36,311 bases of DNA from Temnopleurus reevesii. Its lineage: Eukaryota > Echinodermata > Echinoidea > Temnopleuroida > Temnopleuridae. The position numbers were made by a program, and so were the translations under genes. Shown in pieces: positions 1-11,907 of this stretch (the stretch's first letter is position 1; each line of letters opens with the position of its first letter). Location: contig BQKZ01000079.1 in NCBI GenBank assembly GCA_036244855.1, positions 1-36,311 of the forward strand, given 5' to 3'. The notes under the pieces were generated by a model. The model did no database searches, was not told the DNA's origin, and worked only from the letters and a program-made list of their open reading frames with translations.

Positions 1-1800
1 ACCACACATACCGCACATCAACGCACACAAATGCAGAAAAACTCATCGCAGTCCTTCTCTCCCTACACATCCCATCCTTCTTGTCTCCCTATCCCCTTTC
101 GTCTGAAACAACCTCCTATTCCTACTATCGCCCCTCCTAACAATTCAGCAATTATTGTAAATTATCCCCTGTTTATTACAAATGAATATTTGCATTATTC
201 GCGATGCAATTTGAACTACTTACTATTTGCGCACTTAATTAAGCAATGTACTGATGAGAAATTTGACGATGTGATCCGTGCCGTATACCAGATGTTGGTC
301 TTTGTGATATCAAACGCAAATATCGTTTCATTATGTTCTAATCATATTCATATTACTATCTCGTTTGAAAACAATTCATGAGTTTAAAAGTGTATCATCA
401 TTAGACCCCGTTTATTACCCTCCAAACGTGAGTATCACGATCAGGTTAAAAAGAAATGTTTGGATGCCTTCCGATGCCATTTTTTTTTAAAAAAAAGAGC
501 ATCAGCCTGTCGGGTAAAATGTCTTATTTCTATCTTAATTTTTCAAACACAATTCAAATATTCCATGAGGAAAATCAGGCTTAAAATGAAATGAAAAGCA
601 AAAAATCATCAGTATCACTTTATACTAAATTCTACATGTTTATTGATAGTTTCACTGTGATGTGTTGATTTTGGTGAAGAAAAATTAGAGGGTTGGTCGT
701 CGGAGGGCATCCATTTGTTTGTAAAAGGCCTCATTCATCTCCGAAATACAGGGTAGATATTGGGTAAAGTTGAGACTTATTCTCCACGTCGTTGTTCCTT
801 TAAGCACAACTGCTAAACCTCTATAATTATTTTTAATACATCACATGAATTATCAACAGCAAAGTTATGTATAACAATGTACAGGAAACGATTGGAAAGT
901 CGGCAATCACAATTGTAGCAAAATTATATGCAGATACGAATTGCTTATTATAATCCTCTCCAAATGACAAATATCATTTGTTTTAAACTGGGCAAATGCA
1001 TACCTAACTATATTCACCATTCTGTTCATACAAAAAAAAAAAACGACCATAAGCTTGACATATTTTGCACAACTATTGGTTTAAATATGTAAAACTTCTG
1101 GTGGATGTAAAAAAATGCAACCATAAGTTGGAAATATTTTAACCATGAATTGCGTGGACAGTATGCTGCCCGGTGTTAGATAATATTTTGCCCAACGTTT
1201 TTAGAGTGTACCATTTTGCGTAAGAGGTTGTGCTACTGAAGACATGCAAGTATAGATCTAATTCTTTGCTCAACGCTTTTTTTTATTTCAGTCCTTAGTT
1301 CACGGGAAACGTCAAGAGGGGAGAAAAACCTTGGAAGCAGTTTAGGAAATACTTGAAATTCGGGATGAAAGAAAAGCAAAATATCAAAACGAATTTTGCG
1401 CCAAACCAATTTCCACTCATTACTTTATATTATTTGATCTTCTGCTTTCGTTTTGATTCCAGCTGGCATTGATAAATCACTAGTACCACGTCATCTTGAC
1501 AAATCATTACCACTTTAATGAACTTTGATATGAAGTAAGAGATCAATTTTTACATCTTTGAACTTCACGTTCAGTCATGACGTGAAGAAAAATCAAACTT
1601 CCCATGAATCTCCATGGAATATGATCGGGTATATGAAGCTTCACAAAAGGAAAATAAGATTAAGTACTCTAAAATCAAAGTGGGACCAATTCCTGCTATC
1701 TCGTGGGACTGATCCGAACTATTTATATTCAATTTGGGATTCATATGAAAAAATTGTGCTCAAATATGTTTCGTTTATGTCATATTTTTCATTTGTTTGC
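1..1800. other. AT-rich non-coding DNA
   Basis: No gene is supported here. The open frames at 31-381 and 1558-1803 have no recognisable motif and biased AT-rich composition. The only local structure is an A-run near 1031-1042 and a loose imperfect duplication of a stretch containing 'ccataag' and 'atatttt' around 1040-1140. It may be intronic or intergenic. Confidence 0.6.
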
Positions 1801-1999
1801 TAATAATAATAATAGTAATAATATATAGCATTTAAACACGCCATCTCTCTAGTCACCTATTCAGAGGCGCGAGACAAATTATCTAATATTATTACCCGGC
1901 CATAGCATAGCTGCCAAGTAGGCGCTTCTGCATTTAGAAGAATAAATTCCTGCCGGTACCCATTCACCTCACCTGGGTTGAGTGCAGCACACTATGGAT
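1801..1999 (-). mobile_element. tRNA-derived SINE, 5'-truncated, minus strand
   Basis: Read on the minus strand it carries the same body as the SINE at 3334-3615: the tract gtgctgcactcaacccagg, then 'tgaatgggtacc', 'aggaatttattc', and the tail segment 'gccgggtaataat'. It ends in a run of TAT/ATT triplets, which lies at the left edge on the plus strand (1801-1830). The tRNA-like head is missing. SINEs of this form are, from memory, common in sea urchin genomes; the family name was not checked. Confidence 0.7.
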
Positions 2000-2176
2000 A
2001 ACAAAAATAAAATGAATACAACAGGGTGTAACCTGACTAACAACGTTCATCAGGAGCGTTTGGTTTTCACGGACAACTTTGGGATGACCCGTAATTTGAA
2101 ACCATTTTTCAAAGTGTTGTGAGAAATATTTATTCCATTCCAATGACCAGATGTCGTTTGAAAAGAAGAGCAACTG

Positions 2177-2180
<4 letters not shown>

Positions 2181-2217
<37 letters not shown>
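2181..2217. repeat. A37 homopolymer
   Basis: An uninterrupted run of 37 A. No retroposon body was recognised immediately upstream, so it is listed only as a simple repeat. Two minus-strand open frames that cross it as poly-phenylalanine are artefacts. Confidence 0.95.
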
Positions 2218-2219
<2 letters not shown>

Positions 2220-2360
2220 ATACGAGAATTTGACTGCCATATTGTTTCCAAAATATGGGTCGTAAGTATCTCTCACTATTTAGGTACTCTAGCTGTGAAG
2301 AGCCCATGCCAATCATAATCACAGAATGCTCTGTGAAACGATTTGCATTAGCTTGGCTAA

Positions 2361-2592
2361 AGGGTGACCAACGTCTTTGCGTTTATATCCAACGTCCTCT
2401 GAGCATGTATGACACTCCGTGAACGCAGAAATACGGAAGCGACGCTCAATTGACGTTAATGTTCATGTACGTGGAGCCTTGAAGGAGCGTCTTCATTATC
2501 GGCCAAGCGTGTTTCTTTCCCATTTCTGCAATCACGGGGCGCCATTAAAGCTGGGAAGACATTGGTTGTAAACGCAAAGGTGTAAGTCAGCC
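2361..2592. mobile_element. MITE-like element, family A (TIR core near CACMCNTTTGCG)
   Basis: Terminal inverted repeats of roughly 30 bp flank about 230 bp: the left end has 'gaccaacgtctttgcgttta' and the reverse complement of the right end has 'gacttacacctttgcgttta'. No transposase frame is present, so this is a non-autonomous element. Related copies lie at 16668-16882, 20648-20878, 26819-27453 and 34148-34814. Superfamily not determined. Confidence 0.6.
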
Positions 2593-2667
2593 TTTATCAA
2601 GCTATTTGGTGTACGCCACGATACCCAGCATTTGGGGCGGGTCGAAACAACGCCATAAGTGCACGCC

Positions 2668-3333
2668 ACCACGCTCACCCGTGAATCTCCCCGAGGCGCT
2701 GTTAACAGTGCACTATCCAACTGAGTCGAATGCCAAATGTTTCAACCATCTAGGAGTGGACATATAGAGGAGGAGAAAGATGTTGCATGCATGGATGGGG
2801 CATGATGATGGATGCGATCAAAGAGATGCAAACCGTTCCAAAATATGCATGATGTCAAAATTAAAGTCTGAATAGCGCATTAGCTGAACACAAGTAATAT
2901 TGAACATGACGACAGTACGGTGAGCCGTGAATCCCTGAGGCGCTGTTAACAGTGCACTATCCAACTGAGTCGAATGCCAACCGTTTCAACCAGCCACGAG
3001 TGGGCATAGAGGAGGAGAAAGATGCTGCATGCATGGATGGGGCATGATGATGGATGCGAGCGCAGAGATGCCAACCGTTCCGGAATATGCATAGGGTAAA
3101 AATCAAAATGTGAATAGCACAACAGCTGAACACAAGTAATATTGAACATGACGACAATACGCTCACCCATGAATCTCCCCGAGGCGCTGTTAACAGTGTA
3201 CTATCCAACTGAGTTAAATGCTAAATGTTTCAACCGTCTAGGAGTGGGCATAGAGGAGGAGAAAGATGTTGCATGCATGGATGTGGCATGATGATGGATG
3301 CGATCACACAGAGATGCCAACCATTCCAGAATG
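2668..3333. repeat. 244-bp tandem repeat, about 2.7 copies
   Basis: The landmark cgctgttaacagtg recurs at 2697, 2941 and 3185, an exact 244-bp period twice. Each unit holds 'gaggaggagaaagatg', 'tgcatgcatggatg' and 'gatgatggatgcga'. The third unit is cut by a SINE at 3334. Further fragments continue at 3616-3676 and 3916-4105, so the array once reached about 4.1 kb. Open frames on both strands are shadows of the repeat. Confidence 0.85.
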
Positions 3334-3615
3334 TAGTGGTTCCGACTCTCACCTTTCAACCAGAGGGTCGTATAGGTTTAAAACCCAACCATGGCGTTAA
3401 TTTCCTTCAGCAAGAAATCCATCCACATTGTGCTGCACTCAACCCAGGTGAGGTAAATGGGTACCTGGTAGGAATATTTATTCCTTTAAATAACATGTCC
3501 GTTGGTGTACGTTGGGCTAAAACCAGGGTAATAATTATGAAAAGCGCCTTGAGCACTCCGCAGAGTGGATACGTGCGCTATATAAATTGCATCTATTATT
3601 ATATTATTATTATTA
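3334..3615 (+). mobile_element. tRNA-derived SINE, plus strand
   Basis: It starts inside a tRNA-like head ('tagtggttccgactctcacc' followed by a decayed B-box, 'aggtttaaaaccc'). It continues through the body tract gtgctgcactcaacccagg (3430-3448 region) and 'ggtgtacgttgggctaaaac', and ends with 'gcgctatataaattg' and an ATT-rich tail. It interrupts the 244-bp tandem repeat. A 176-codon open frame spanning it is not a gene. The body contains a CAG|GTGAGG splice-donor-like site at 3445-3453. Confidence 0.75.
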
Positions 3616-3676
3616 AACATGACGACAATACGGTCAGCCGTAAATCTCCCCCAGGCGCTGTTTACAATGTACTATC
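3616..3676. repeat. Fragment of the 244-bp tandem repeat
   Basis: The sequence 'aacatgacgacaatacgg' through 'aggcgctgttta' matches the unit of the array at 2668-3333. It is stranded between a SINE on the left and a LINE 3' end on the right. About 55 bp of the unit are missing relative to the point where the SINE interrupts it. Confidence 0.75.
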
Positions 3677-3915
3677 AACAGCATTACAAACGACCATTGC
3701 AATCGACTTGATCTTTCGGAGATGGTTTATATCGTGTTGCTATAAGTGTAAATAGTTGTTTTAAGTTTTATTAATATATAATATACACTGTTGAGTCTTG
3801 TTACTGTATATGTTCATGTACTTTTTATCATGCAGGACCCCTCGTGATACCAACATCTTGTTGAGAGGGCATCCTGCTAAAATATTGATCAATAAATAAA
3901 TAAAATAAAATAAAA
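3677..3915 (+). mobile_element. LINE 3' end fragment with target-site duplication
   Basis: A 239-bp insertion sits in the 244-bp repeat and is flanked by the 7-bp direct repeat TACTATC (3670-3676 and 3916-3922). It ends in a microsatellite tail built of AAATA/AATAAA units. Near the end, 'gacccctcgtgataccaac' and 'gagagggcatcctgc' form the kind of short stem often seen near LINE 3' ends. The 5' truncation, simple tail and duplication together fit target-primed reverse transcription. No reverse transcriptase coding remains, so the clade is unknown. Confidence 0.65.
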
Positions 3916-4105
3916 TACTATCCAACTGAGTCGAATGCCAACCGTTTCAACCAGCCACGAGTGGGCATAGAGGAGGAGAAAGATGTTGCATGCATGGATG
4001 GGGCATGATGATGGATGCGAGCGCAGAGATGCCAATCGTTCCGGAATATGCATAGGGTAAAAATCAAAATGTGAATTAGCACAGCAGCTGAACACAAGTG
4101 AGATT
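3916..4105. repeat. Last fragment of the 244-bp tandem repeat
   Basis: From 'ctatccaactgagtcgaatg' to 'agctgaacacaagtgag' this matches the repeat unit closely, resuming exactly where the LINE insertion ends. It then fades into unrelated AT-rich sequence after about 4105. Confidence 0.8.
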
Positions 4106-5735
4106 AAACAACACATTCTTTAAAAATATTATCAGCTATGCATGCTTGATCAAAGCCTTTAATTTACATATTGAAATTGAACTCATGCAAATTGCAGAAT
4201 GGTTGGCATCTCACATGATGGATAGTAGGAGGGGGATGGTAATTCAAATACTTCATGTTTTGTTTACAGACACACTGGAATGTGTATTGTATAATTACAT
4301 TTCCTGTTTGTTGTATAGCAGCTACCACAGCTAAACAACTGTGCAGTAACTCTATAAACTTACAATGTGTACTCTACTCATATATGAGTAGTGTATACAC
4401 TACTTAGTTATTATTTGGTGTTGCTGAAATACAATAGGTTATTTCCAATATCTACGAGCCTACTCATTGCCTTGTACCGACTATTGCTAGATCCGCTCCT
4501 ATTTCACAACATTCCTAAACTCTCAGAAAAAAATGCAAATTTAAATCTTTTTAATGTATTTCAAATCCTCAAAAGTAGGATTATTCATGAAGATTCTGAG
4601 GTGCTTTCGAACCTTACATCTACGAAGAAATTAATTAAGTTTCAAATTGGTTTTCTATTGTAGTTTCAAACCTTTTCGGAATATGAAACCTGTCAATGAC
4701 GATTGACACATTTTGTGTTTTGGCTGAAGAACCTTTGATAAAGGGCCATTAAAAACGAACGACAAATATAAGCAGAAAGAAGAAACATTCGGCAAAAAAA
4801 AAAACATACCACTGCCGCTGTGTAACCACGTGTCATTTAACGCAGAGGATTTTTCATTTAATTTATATAATCACCAATATCCTTAAATTGACAACACATT
4901 AAATGATTAAGTATTACTACCTTTAAACAAATTAGTAATTTTTAACCTTATAACAAACTTCTCGACAATTAAGTGTCACTTTGGTACTATAAACAGATTT
5001 AATGATTGAGACATATTTGAATGAGAAAATGTAAAATGATAAGTAAAAATCCTGTTATTGCCAATTTAAGGAAGGAATATTGATGGAATTTGCTTTAAAT
5101 AATTCCTGTCTTGAATGACTTAAAGGTTCTAAAATACTGGACAAGTATGGAAGAATCGCTTTCCATGAGTACCGTTGAAATGTGATAGATTTTGCTGTAG
5201 ATTTTTGTATGCTTTTGTTACAAAATTACTCTTATTTGACACCAATCTTGTGATGAAACCTACGAAATGATTTTGTTTATTCGGAATCTCATCTTGGATT
5301 AATGCCTCCCAACGTGTGTGGTTAGGAGCGCTTCCGCAAACGGGTTACACACCTGCCTTTCAACGAAAAGCCCTTTCCCAGTGGTACCCCCAGCTAAACA
5401 CCCATCCAGGACTGCCTTAAAGAGGCTGTAAAGGATGAAAAATTTGCTCAAACAACAAAAGGGTTGTCTATATATGTGCTTCTCGAGTTAATATCCGTGC
5501 CTCCACTTACCCTTATTGACTTAAACCACGCGGCTTCGCGTCCAAATTAAAATATCTTACGGTGTCCCTGAAATGTCCTTTTTGGCGCTTACTACAGGAA
5601 CACCCCAACACCACAAACGCAATGTAAAAGGAATTAACACTGTGAGGAGAAGGGACAAATGTATTGGGATGAAGCAAAAAACTTCCATTCAAGCCTTCAT
5701 GATAGGTTCATAAACACAAGAAAATGTAGCTTACA
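4106..5735. other. Unannotated AT-rich stretch
   Basis: No supported gene or RNA. The perfect 18-bp palindrome CTACTCATATATGAGTAG (4374-4391) overlaps a second palindrome, GTGTATACAC (4391-4400). A less AT-rich patch at about 5290-5420 ('ccgcaaacgggttacacacc') matches nothing I recognise. The 90-codon frame at 4391-4663 is low-complexity leucine/isoleucine sequence and is not supported. Confidence 0.5.
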
Positions 5736-6345
5736 TGCTTATTTGCTAATTAGTGTGCGACACCAGTTCGATTATTCCCGACAGTATAAGATGGAAGGAG
5801 AATTCATTTCAATGCTTCAAGCTATTGTGAATGCTTGAATGAAGTTACTTACGTTGTATTTTTTTTTCATATTGAACATGTAGTTCCTTTGCAAAAATAT
5901 TTATAAGTAAATACACATAAAATAAACACGTAAAATGAAGTGTGTCATCGGAAAACAGATCCGTACGCAATATATTGAACTGTGCAGACATTCAATAGCA
6001 TTACAAAGGAGCATTGAATTGACGTTCTATCTAATTTGAAGGAAATAGAATTATCGTAATAGGCAAAAAATACTTGTTAGCAAAGCTTCAATTAGGGTCG
6101 CGTTAACAAAAACACACAAAATAAACACAATTTGTCTAATTCATTTGTCCCTATTACTTCAAAGCTCAGATCCAAACCAAGCCAAACATATAAACACCAT
6201 CGCAGTTGGAAATTAGATGACGTATGACGGGCAATAATTTCTTACTTAGGATGGGTAATCATAGCTGTCAGAATACCCCTCGATAAGTCTTGAGGGATGC
6301 AACGTGATGCGATGGGAAGCTTATCTGAGGCATCAATAAACTTGG
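5736..6345. repeat. Local duplication, copy 1
   Basis: Two blocks match copy 2. The first runs from 'tgcttatttgctaattagtg' to about 6010; the second runs from 'caaacatataaacaccatcg' (6183) to 'catcaataaacttggctgc'. The offset changes from about 611 to 454 bp because this copy carries about 160 bp extra between the blocks. No frame is conserved, so this is a non-coding duplication. Confidence 0.8.
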
Positions 6346-6800
6346 CTGCTTATTTACTAAACAGTGTGCGACACCTATTCAACATTTCTCGGAAGAATAA
6401 GAGGGAAGAACATTTCCTTCGTGTGGATCAAGCTATTTTGAATGCATGAATGAAGTTGCTTACGTGGTCTTTGTTTTATATTAAGCATTCATTTCCATGT
6501 AAAATCAACATAAGCAAATACATGCAAAACAAACACGTAAAATTAAGTCATCTGTCCATAGATATGTATGCAATATATTAAACTGTGTGGACATAACAAT
6601 CACAAGCTAGTTTCGATTTCAATAGCGTTACTAACCAAACATGAAAACACCACCACAGTTGGAAATTGGATGCCGTATGATGGACAATAATTTCTTACTT
6701 AGTATGGATAAACATAGCTGTCAGAATACCCCTCGATAAGTCTAGAGGGACGCAACGTGATGCGATAGGAAGCTTATCTGAGGCATCAATAAACTTGGCT
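6346..6800. repeat. Local duplication, copy 2
   Basis: It matches copy 1 across 'gtgtgcgacacc', 'aacacgtaaaa', 'cagaatacccctcgataagt' and 'cgtgatgcga'. The segment after 6637 is over 85% identical by eye. It ends near 'aacttggctcgagcg'. A more diverged relative is at 31968-32115, and a reverse one near 23290-23440, so the unit is probably a dispersed repeat. Confidence 0.8.
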
Positions 6801-6946
6801 CGAGCGTTCCCGGGCGCCATGGACAGGCAATATAAGTTCAAAAGAGAAAGAAATTGGACAAAGTGAACTACTCCCCCATTTAAGTCTTCAAAATTGATGT
6901 ATATAGCTGACAAAAGAAGCGAACTTGACTGTTATTTAGTAAACAG

Positions 6947-7008
6947 TTGTGATGCTTGTGTTACAATCCTTTGCAGATTGTGATGCTTGTGATACATTCC
7001 TTTGCAGA
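6947..7008. repeat. 31-bp tandem repeat, 2 copies
   Basis: The phrase 'ttgtgatgcttgtg' followed by 'cctttgcaga' occurs twice with a 31-bp period, nearly identical. Confidence 0.9.
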
Positions 7009-7164
7009 ATAACGGAAATGGTATTTATTTTGCGTGTGAAAACTTTATTGTGAAACCTTGAAAGGGACTTTATTTATTTTGTCCAAATTCTATGTTCTTT
7101 GAATTCATGGTGAGTGTGTACAGATAATTCTCTTGGGGGAAGCTTTTGATAAGGAGCTGAAAGT

Positions 7165-7330
7165 ATTTAACTCAATTTAATTCAATTCAATTAAACTTTA
7201 TTTAACCATATCAAAAAATCACATCATATACAAAGGTACAAGTAATATAAAATGGTTGGGACCCTAAAGAAGCAGCGTTTTGCATATAATACAGCGCCCC
7301 TAAATATTCATAGAGCTGGTGTATTTAAAC
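7165..7330 (-). mobile_element. Candidate LINE 3' end, minus strand
   Basis: On the minus strand the sequence reads 'gatgtgattttttgatatgg', then 'ttaaataaagtttaattg', with an AATAAA signal and a degenerate (ATTGA)n tail at the left edge (7165-7200 on the plus strand). This layout is typical of truncated non-LTR retrotransposons. No coding part is present and no target-site duplication was found. Confidence 0.45.
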
Positions 7331-8539
7331 AACCTATAATATCCATTTTTACTCTGTTCCTTGATTTTGTATTTTAGGTGTAGTATTCCAACTAAAATAT
7401 ATTCTAAATGAATGATAATAACAATCATAACAATGCTGATAATAATGATAACAACAATGAAAATTATAATATGATTTTTACACAGGGTAGCCAATTCAGT
7501 TTATCAACTTTCATCAACTGCTGCCCTGTATATCATTCATTACCCCTGTCATCGGATTCAAAGTATGTACATTCTCTACTCCCTTTGCGATCATTCCAAC
7601 AGGGCACCCTAGGGACTCAATGCTGTTTGACCAAAACCAAGGCTATAACACTCATATCGTTACGTTTGGCGTTGCAGTTGGCATTACAATAAAATAGATA
7701 GGGGTAACGGACTACGTGATATTCATAATTAATTCATCAAGGGATGCTGTAACGGAATTTTAAAAGGAAAGGAAAACCCTAGCTTGGAATATATCGAATA
7801 TTTTCAGACTTATGAAAAATATTTTCTGAAGTGTGTTAAAGTGTCGCCACTGGCTATATTAGAGCACATGATGAGGCGACATTATCTTTACCAGAATGTT
7901 CATAGTGCATAAGTCAACTTCTCGGTGGTCATAATATGCCCAGTCAGTAAAAATACTGCAGGTAACTTTCTTTTTTTTGCATTCTTTGAGGGTTTGTTTT
8001 CATCAATCTTAATGCATTAGCATAGGTTAGATAGGTTAGCTTAATTTGAGGATTTTTAATACCCAAATCCAAATCTGTGATAATGCCTTCAAGCATCCGT
8101 ATTATTTATTCTCACTCCTTGATGAGTCGGTAAAGAGTGTTGTATCTGATCATACAAAACTTTAAAACCTTTATGCCACTTATAGCTCCAGTGCACACTT
8201 GCACTGTAATTTGCTAATGAGACCGTATAAAACGTTTTTAATTTTTCATGTTATAAAAGCATCATCACCATTATGGAGACATTCTGAAACTGTAAATTAC
8301 AGACTTAATCACCAACAAGATGGCGGATAAAGTACAAAACAAAACCATTCCCTGTTAATTTAACTCTGATTAAGTAAACACGCTAAGAGCGCCTCCTTAA
8401 AGGCTCTTCAATTCAAAACCCCAACCCAATAAATTCTCCTGACTATTATGAGGTTTAGAGCGCTCCAAGCGGCGCGCCAGACAAGTAGCGCTTCTGAAGT
8501 CTAATGAAATTATAATTATAATCTCTACTGCTAAGATGA
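7331..8539. other. Unannotated stretch with AAT/AAC-rich tract
   Basis: A tract of AAT/AAC triplets at about 7408-7470 is followed by 'acacagggtagccaattcag'. On the minus strand this resembles a retroposon tail with its body at 7470-7690, but the family was not recognised. The rest is AT-rich without supported coding. A small GC-rich patch (8458-8490, 'gagcgctccaagcggcgcgc') is unexplained. Confidence 0.4.
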
Positions 8540-11338
8540 TACAGGCACATTAATGGCGCTTTTATCAATATTACATCCGAGGAATGAATTAGTTCTTGTC
8601 TTTAAATTATCATTACGCATATTGTCTGACCCAATTGAAAAACATTATTAGACTCCATTAAGCTATCATCCTATTTTCTCGGAGTTTTTTCTTCTTTTTA
8701 AGTTTGCGTCATTGTACCCATAACATTTGTTCACTGGTTTTCGCACACACGTGGTCGATTGGAACGTTCGGTTTTTTTTTATAACATTAATGGTTCTGTT
8801 TTATGTTACATCTTAGGAATGAATTAGTTCTTGTCATTAAATTATCATCACGTATATTTGTCTGACCCAATTTAAAAACATTATTAGCCTCCATTAACTT
8901 AGCATCCTATCTTAAAGACATTGTCACACATTAATATTTTATTTAAGAAATTCTCAAATCAAGATGTATGAACTAAGTTATTACATTCTGATCTATGAAA
9001 AAAAACAAAGAATGCAAAAAAGAAGGAAATTAAACAGGCACTATTAATATATGTATGAAAATTGAATAAGGCTTTCTCACTTACTTTAGTAGTGCACAGT
9101 GTGGCTATGTATATTAGTAATATTTTTTATTCTACTTTTTTCAGCACCAAATGATGATTCTGAAACCTAATATCTTTACAGCTTAGTTTATGTACACCAT
9201 AAACCATTTAGGTAGCATTTAGAACCTGATAGTGGAGTTTTAACGAAAACAATGTTGAACAATGTCTTTAACCGATTTTTTGGAATATCGCGTCGTTTTA
9301 ACCATAACATTTGTTCACTTTGTTTTCGTACACACGTGCTCGATTGGAACATTCGTTTTTCTTTAACTGTAATAATGCTTTTCTCTATGTTACATCCTAG
9401 GAATGAATTAGTTCTTGTCATTAAATAATCATTACGTATATTTTCTGACTCAATTGAAAAACATTATTAGAGTCCATTAAGGTAGCAGCCTATTTTAACA
9501 GATTTAAAAAAAAAAATGTTTGTATCGTTGTAGCCATAACATTTGTTCACTGGTGTTCGCACACACGTGATCGATTGGAACGTTCGTTTTTCTATAACAT
9601 TAATGGTTCTTTTGTATGTTACATCTTAGGAATGAATTAGTTCTTGTCATTAAATAATCATTACGTATATTCTCTGACCCAATTGAAAAACATTATTAGA
9701 GTCCATTAACTTAGCATCCTATCTTAAAGACATTGTCACACATTAATATTTCATTTAAGAAATTCTCAAATCAAGATGTATGAACTAAGTTATTACATTC
9801 TGATCTATGAAAAAAAAAGAATGCAAAAAAGAAGGAAATTATACAGGCAATATCAATATATGTACGAAAAATTTTGTGGCTATGTATATTAGTAATATTT
9901 TTGCTTTTTATGCTTTTCTTTATGTTACATCCTAGGAATGAATTAGTTCTTGTCATTAAATAATCATTACGTATATTTTCTGACCCAATTGAAAAACATT
10001 ATTAGAGTCCATTAAGGTAGCAGCCTATTTTAACAGATTTTTTTTTAAATGTTTGTATCGTTGTAGCCATAACATTTGTTCACTGGTGTTCGCACACACG
10101 TGGTCGATTGGAACGTTCATTTTCCTTTAACACTGTTGGTGCTTTTGTCTATGTTACATCTTAGGAATGAATTAGTTCTTGTCTTTAAATTATCATCACG
10201 TATATTTTCTGACCCAATTGGAAAACATTATAAGACGCCATTAAGGTAGCAGCCTATTTTAACAGATTTTTTAAAATGTTTGTATCGTTGTAGCCATAAC
10301 ATTCGTTCATGTATTTACGTATACATGCTAAATTGGAAGGTAATGAAATGAACCTTCGTTTTTCTCCAAGTATAATTGAATTGACTCCTATACTATAGAC
10401 ACGTTGGGTGCAAATTTAGAACTCTATCAAATTACCACCATTATCANAAAAAAGAATGCAAAAAAGAAGGAAATTATACAGGCACTATCAATATATGTAC
10501 GAAAATTGAATAACACTTTCTCACTGACTTTATTAGTGCACAGTGTGGCTATGTATATTAGTAATATTTTTAATTCTACTTTTTTTCAGCACCAAATGAT
10601 GATTCTGAAGCCTACTATTTTCATAGCCCAGTTTATGTACACCATCAACCATTTAGGTAGCATTTAGAACCTGGTAGTTGAGAATTTTTTTTAACGAAAA
10701 CAATGTCGAACAACGTCTTTAACCGAGTTTTTTGGAAGTTTGCGTCGTTTTAACAATAACATTTGTTCACTGGTTTTCGCACACACGTGCTCGATTGGAA
10801 CAATCGTTTTTCTTTAACTGTAATGATGCTTTTCTCTATGTTACATCCTAGGAATGAATTAGTTCTTGTCATTAAATTATCATTACGTATATTGTCTGAC
10901 CCAATGGAAAAAAACATTATTAGACCCCATTACGCTATTTCAACCGATTTTTTTTATGTTTGTGTCGTTGCAGCCATAACATTTGTTCACCGGTTTTCGC
11001 ACACGTGTGCTCGATTGGAACGTTCTTTTTCATAATGTGGTTCATTTGTCTATGTTACATCTTTGGAATCAATTCTTGTCATTAAATTATAATTCCGTAT
11101 ATTTTCTGACCCAATTTATACATTATTAGACTCCATTAATGTAGCAGCCTATTTTAACAGATTTTTTTAAATGTTTGTATCGTTGTAGCCATAACATTCG
11201 TTCATGTATTTGCGTATACGTGCTAAATTGGAAGCTAATGAAATGAACCTTCGTTTTTCTACAAGTATAATTGAATTGACTCCTACTATAGACACGTTGG
11301 GTGCAAATTTAGAACTCTATCAAATTACCACCATTATC
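8540..11338. repeat. Satellite-like array, about 230-bp units with longer variants
   Basis: The landmark ggaatgaattagttcttgtc recurs at 8581, 8816, 9400, 9629, 9935, 10164 and 10851, with a decayed copy at 11065. Spacings are 235, 584, 229, 306, 229, 687 and 214 bp. Basic units contain 'cataacatttgttcactgg', 'acacacgtg' plus 'tcgattggaacgttcg', and 'gtctgacccaattgaaaaac'. Longer spacings carry an extra module ('gaatgcaaaaaagaaggaaa', 'gtgcacagtgtggctatg') seen at 9002-9400, partly at 9811-9900, and at 10447-10850. A terminal module ending 'aattaccaccattatca' is present twice (to 10445 and to 11338). No coding is supported. Confidence 0.85.
10446..10446. other. Single-n assembly join
   Basis: An isolated n. 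The sequence to its left ('attaccaccattatca') reappears at 11323-11338 continuing into a different sequence. The sequence to its right matches the internal module at about 9008. This is what an artificial join between two contig ends looks like. Confidence 0.8.
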
Positions 11339-11730
11339 AAAAGAAAATGGAATTTAATGGAATAGCTAAATCAGCCATCTGCATTATCAACATCGCATTG
11401 CCGCCTCCCAACAAACACTTTTCAAAATAAATTCCCAATTACGGCTATTGAAAAACAGCAGTTCTAGAATAATTCAGTTTAAGTTGGTTTATTTATTTTC
11501 TCTAGAGCAAGCACTATTTAGAGTAACGAATCATTGACATTTACAGTTACAGTTACACTAATAGTATGAATTAGGAATAAGAAAAAATTTTACAATTCTA
11601 AGAAAAACATTTCAGGGCTAACATATCCCTTTTTAATACGTTAAATGGGAATCTTTAATTTGATATTGTCACCTTTTACACTGTTTAAGTGAATTTTGAA
11701 TTTGTCAAGTTGTAAATTATAGCGGAAAAT

Positions 11731-11873
11731 NNNNNNNNNNNNNNNNNNNNNNNNNNNNNNNNNNNNNNNNNNNNNNNNNNNNNNNNNNNNNNNNNNNNNN
11801 NNNNNNNNNNNNNNNNNNNNNNNNNNNNNNNNNNNNNNNNNNNNNNNNNNNNNNNNNNNNNNNNNNNNNNNNN
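11731..11873. other. Assembly gap, 143 n
   Basis: Followed directly by T32 (11874-11905). The paralogous sequence in copy B at about 13731-13840 shows what is probably missing: around 110 bp of AT-rich DNA leading into a shorter T run. The homopolymer probably caused the break. Open frames with X residues across it are meaningless. Confidence 0.95.

Positions 11874-11907
<34 letters not shown>

Noticed and set aside
31..381. 116-codon plus-strand frame at the window start
   Set aside because: No known motif, skewed AT-rich composition and no splice or start context.
3225..3755. 176-codon plus-strand open frame
   Set aside because: It runs through a tandem repeat unit, a SINE, and the start of a LINE fragment; no protein motif.
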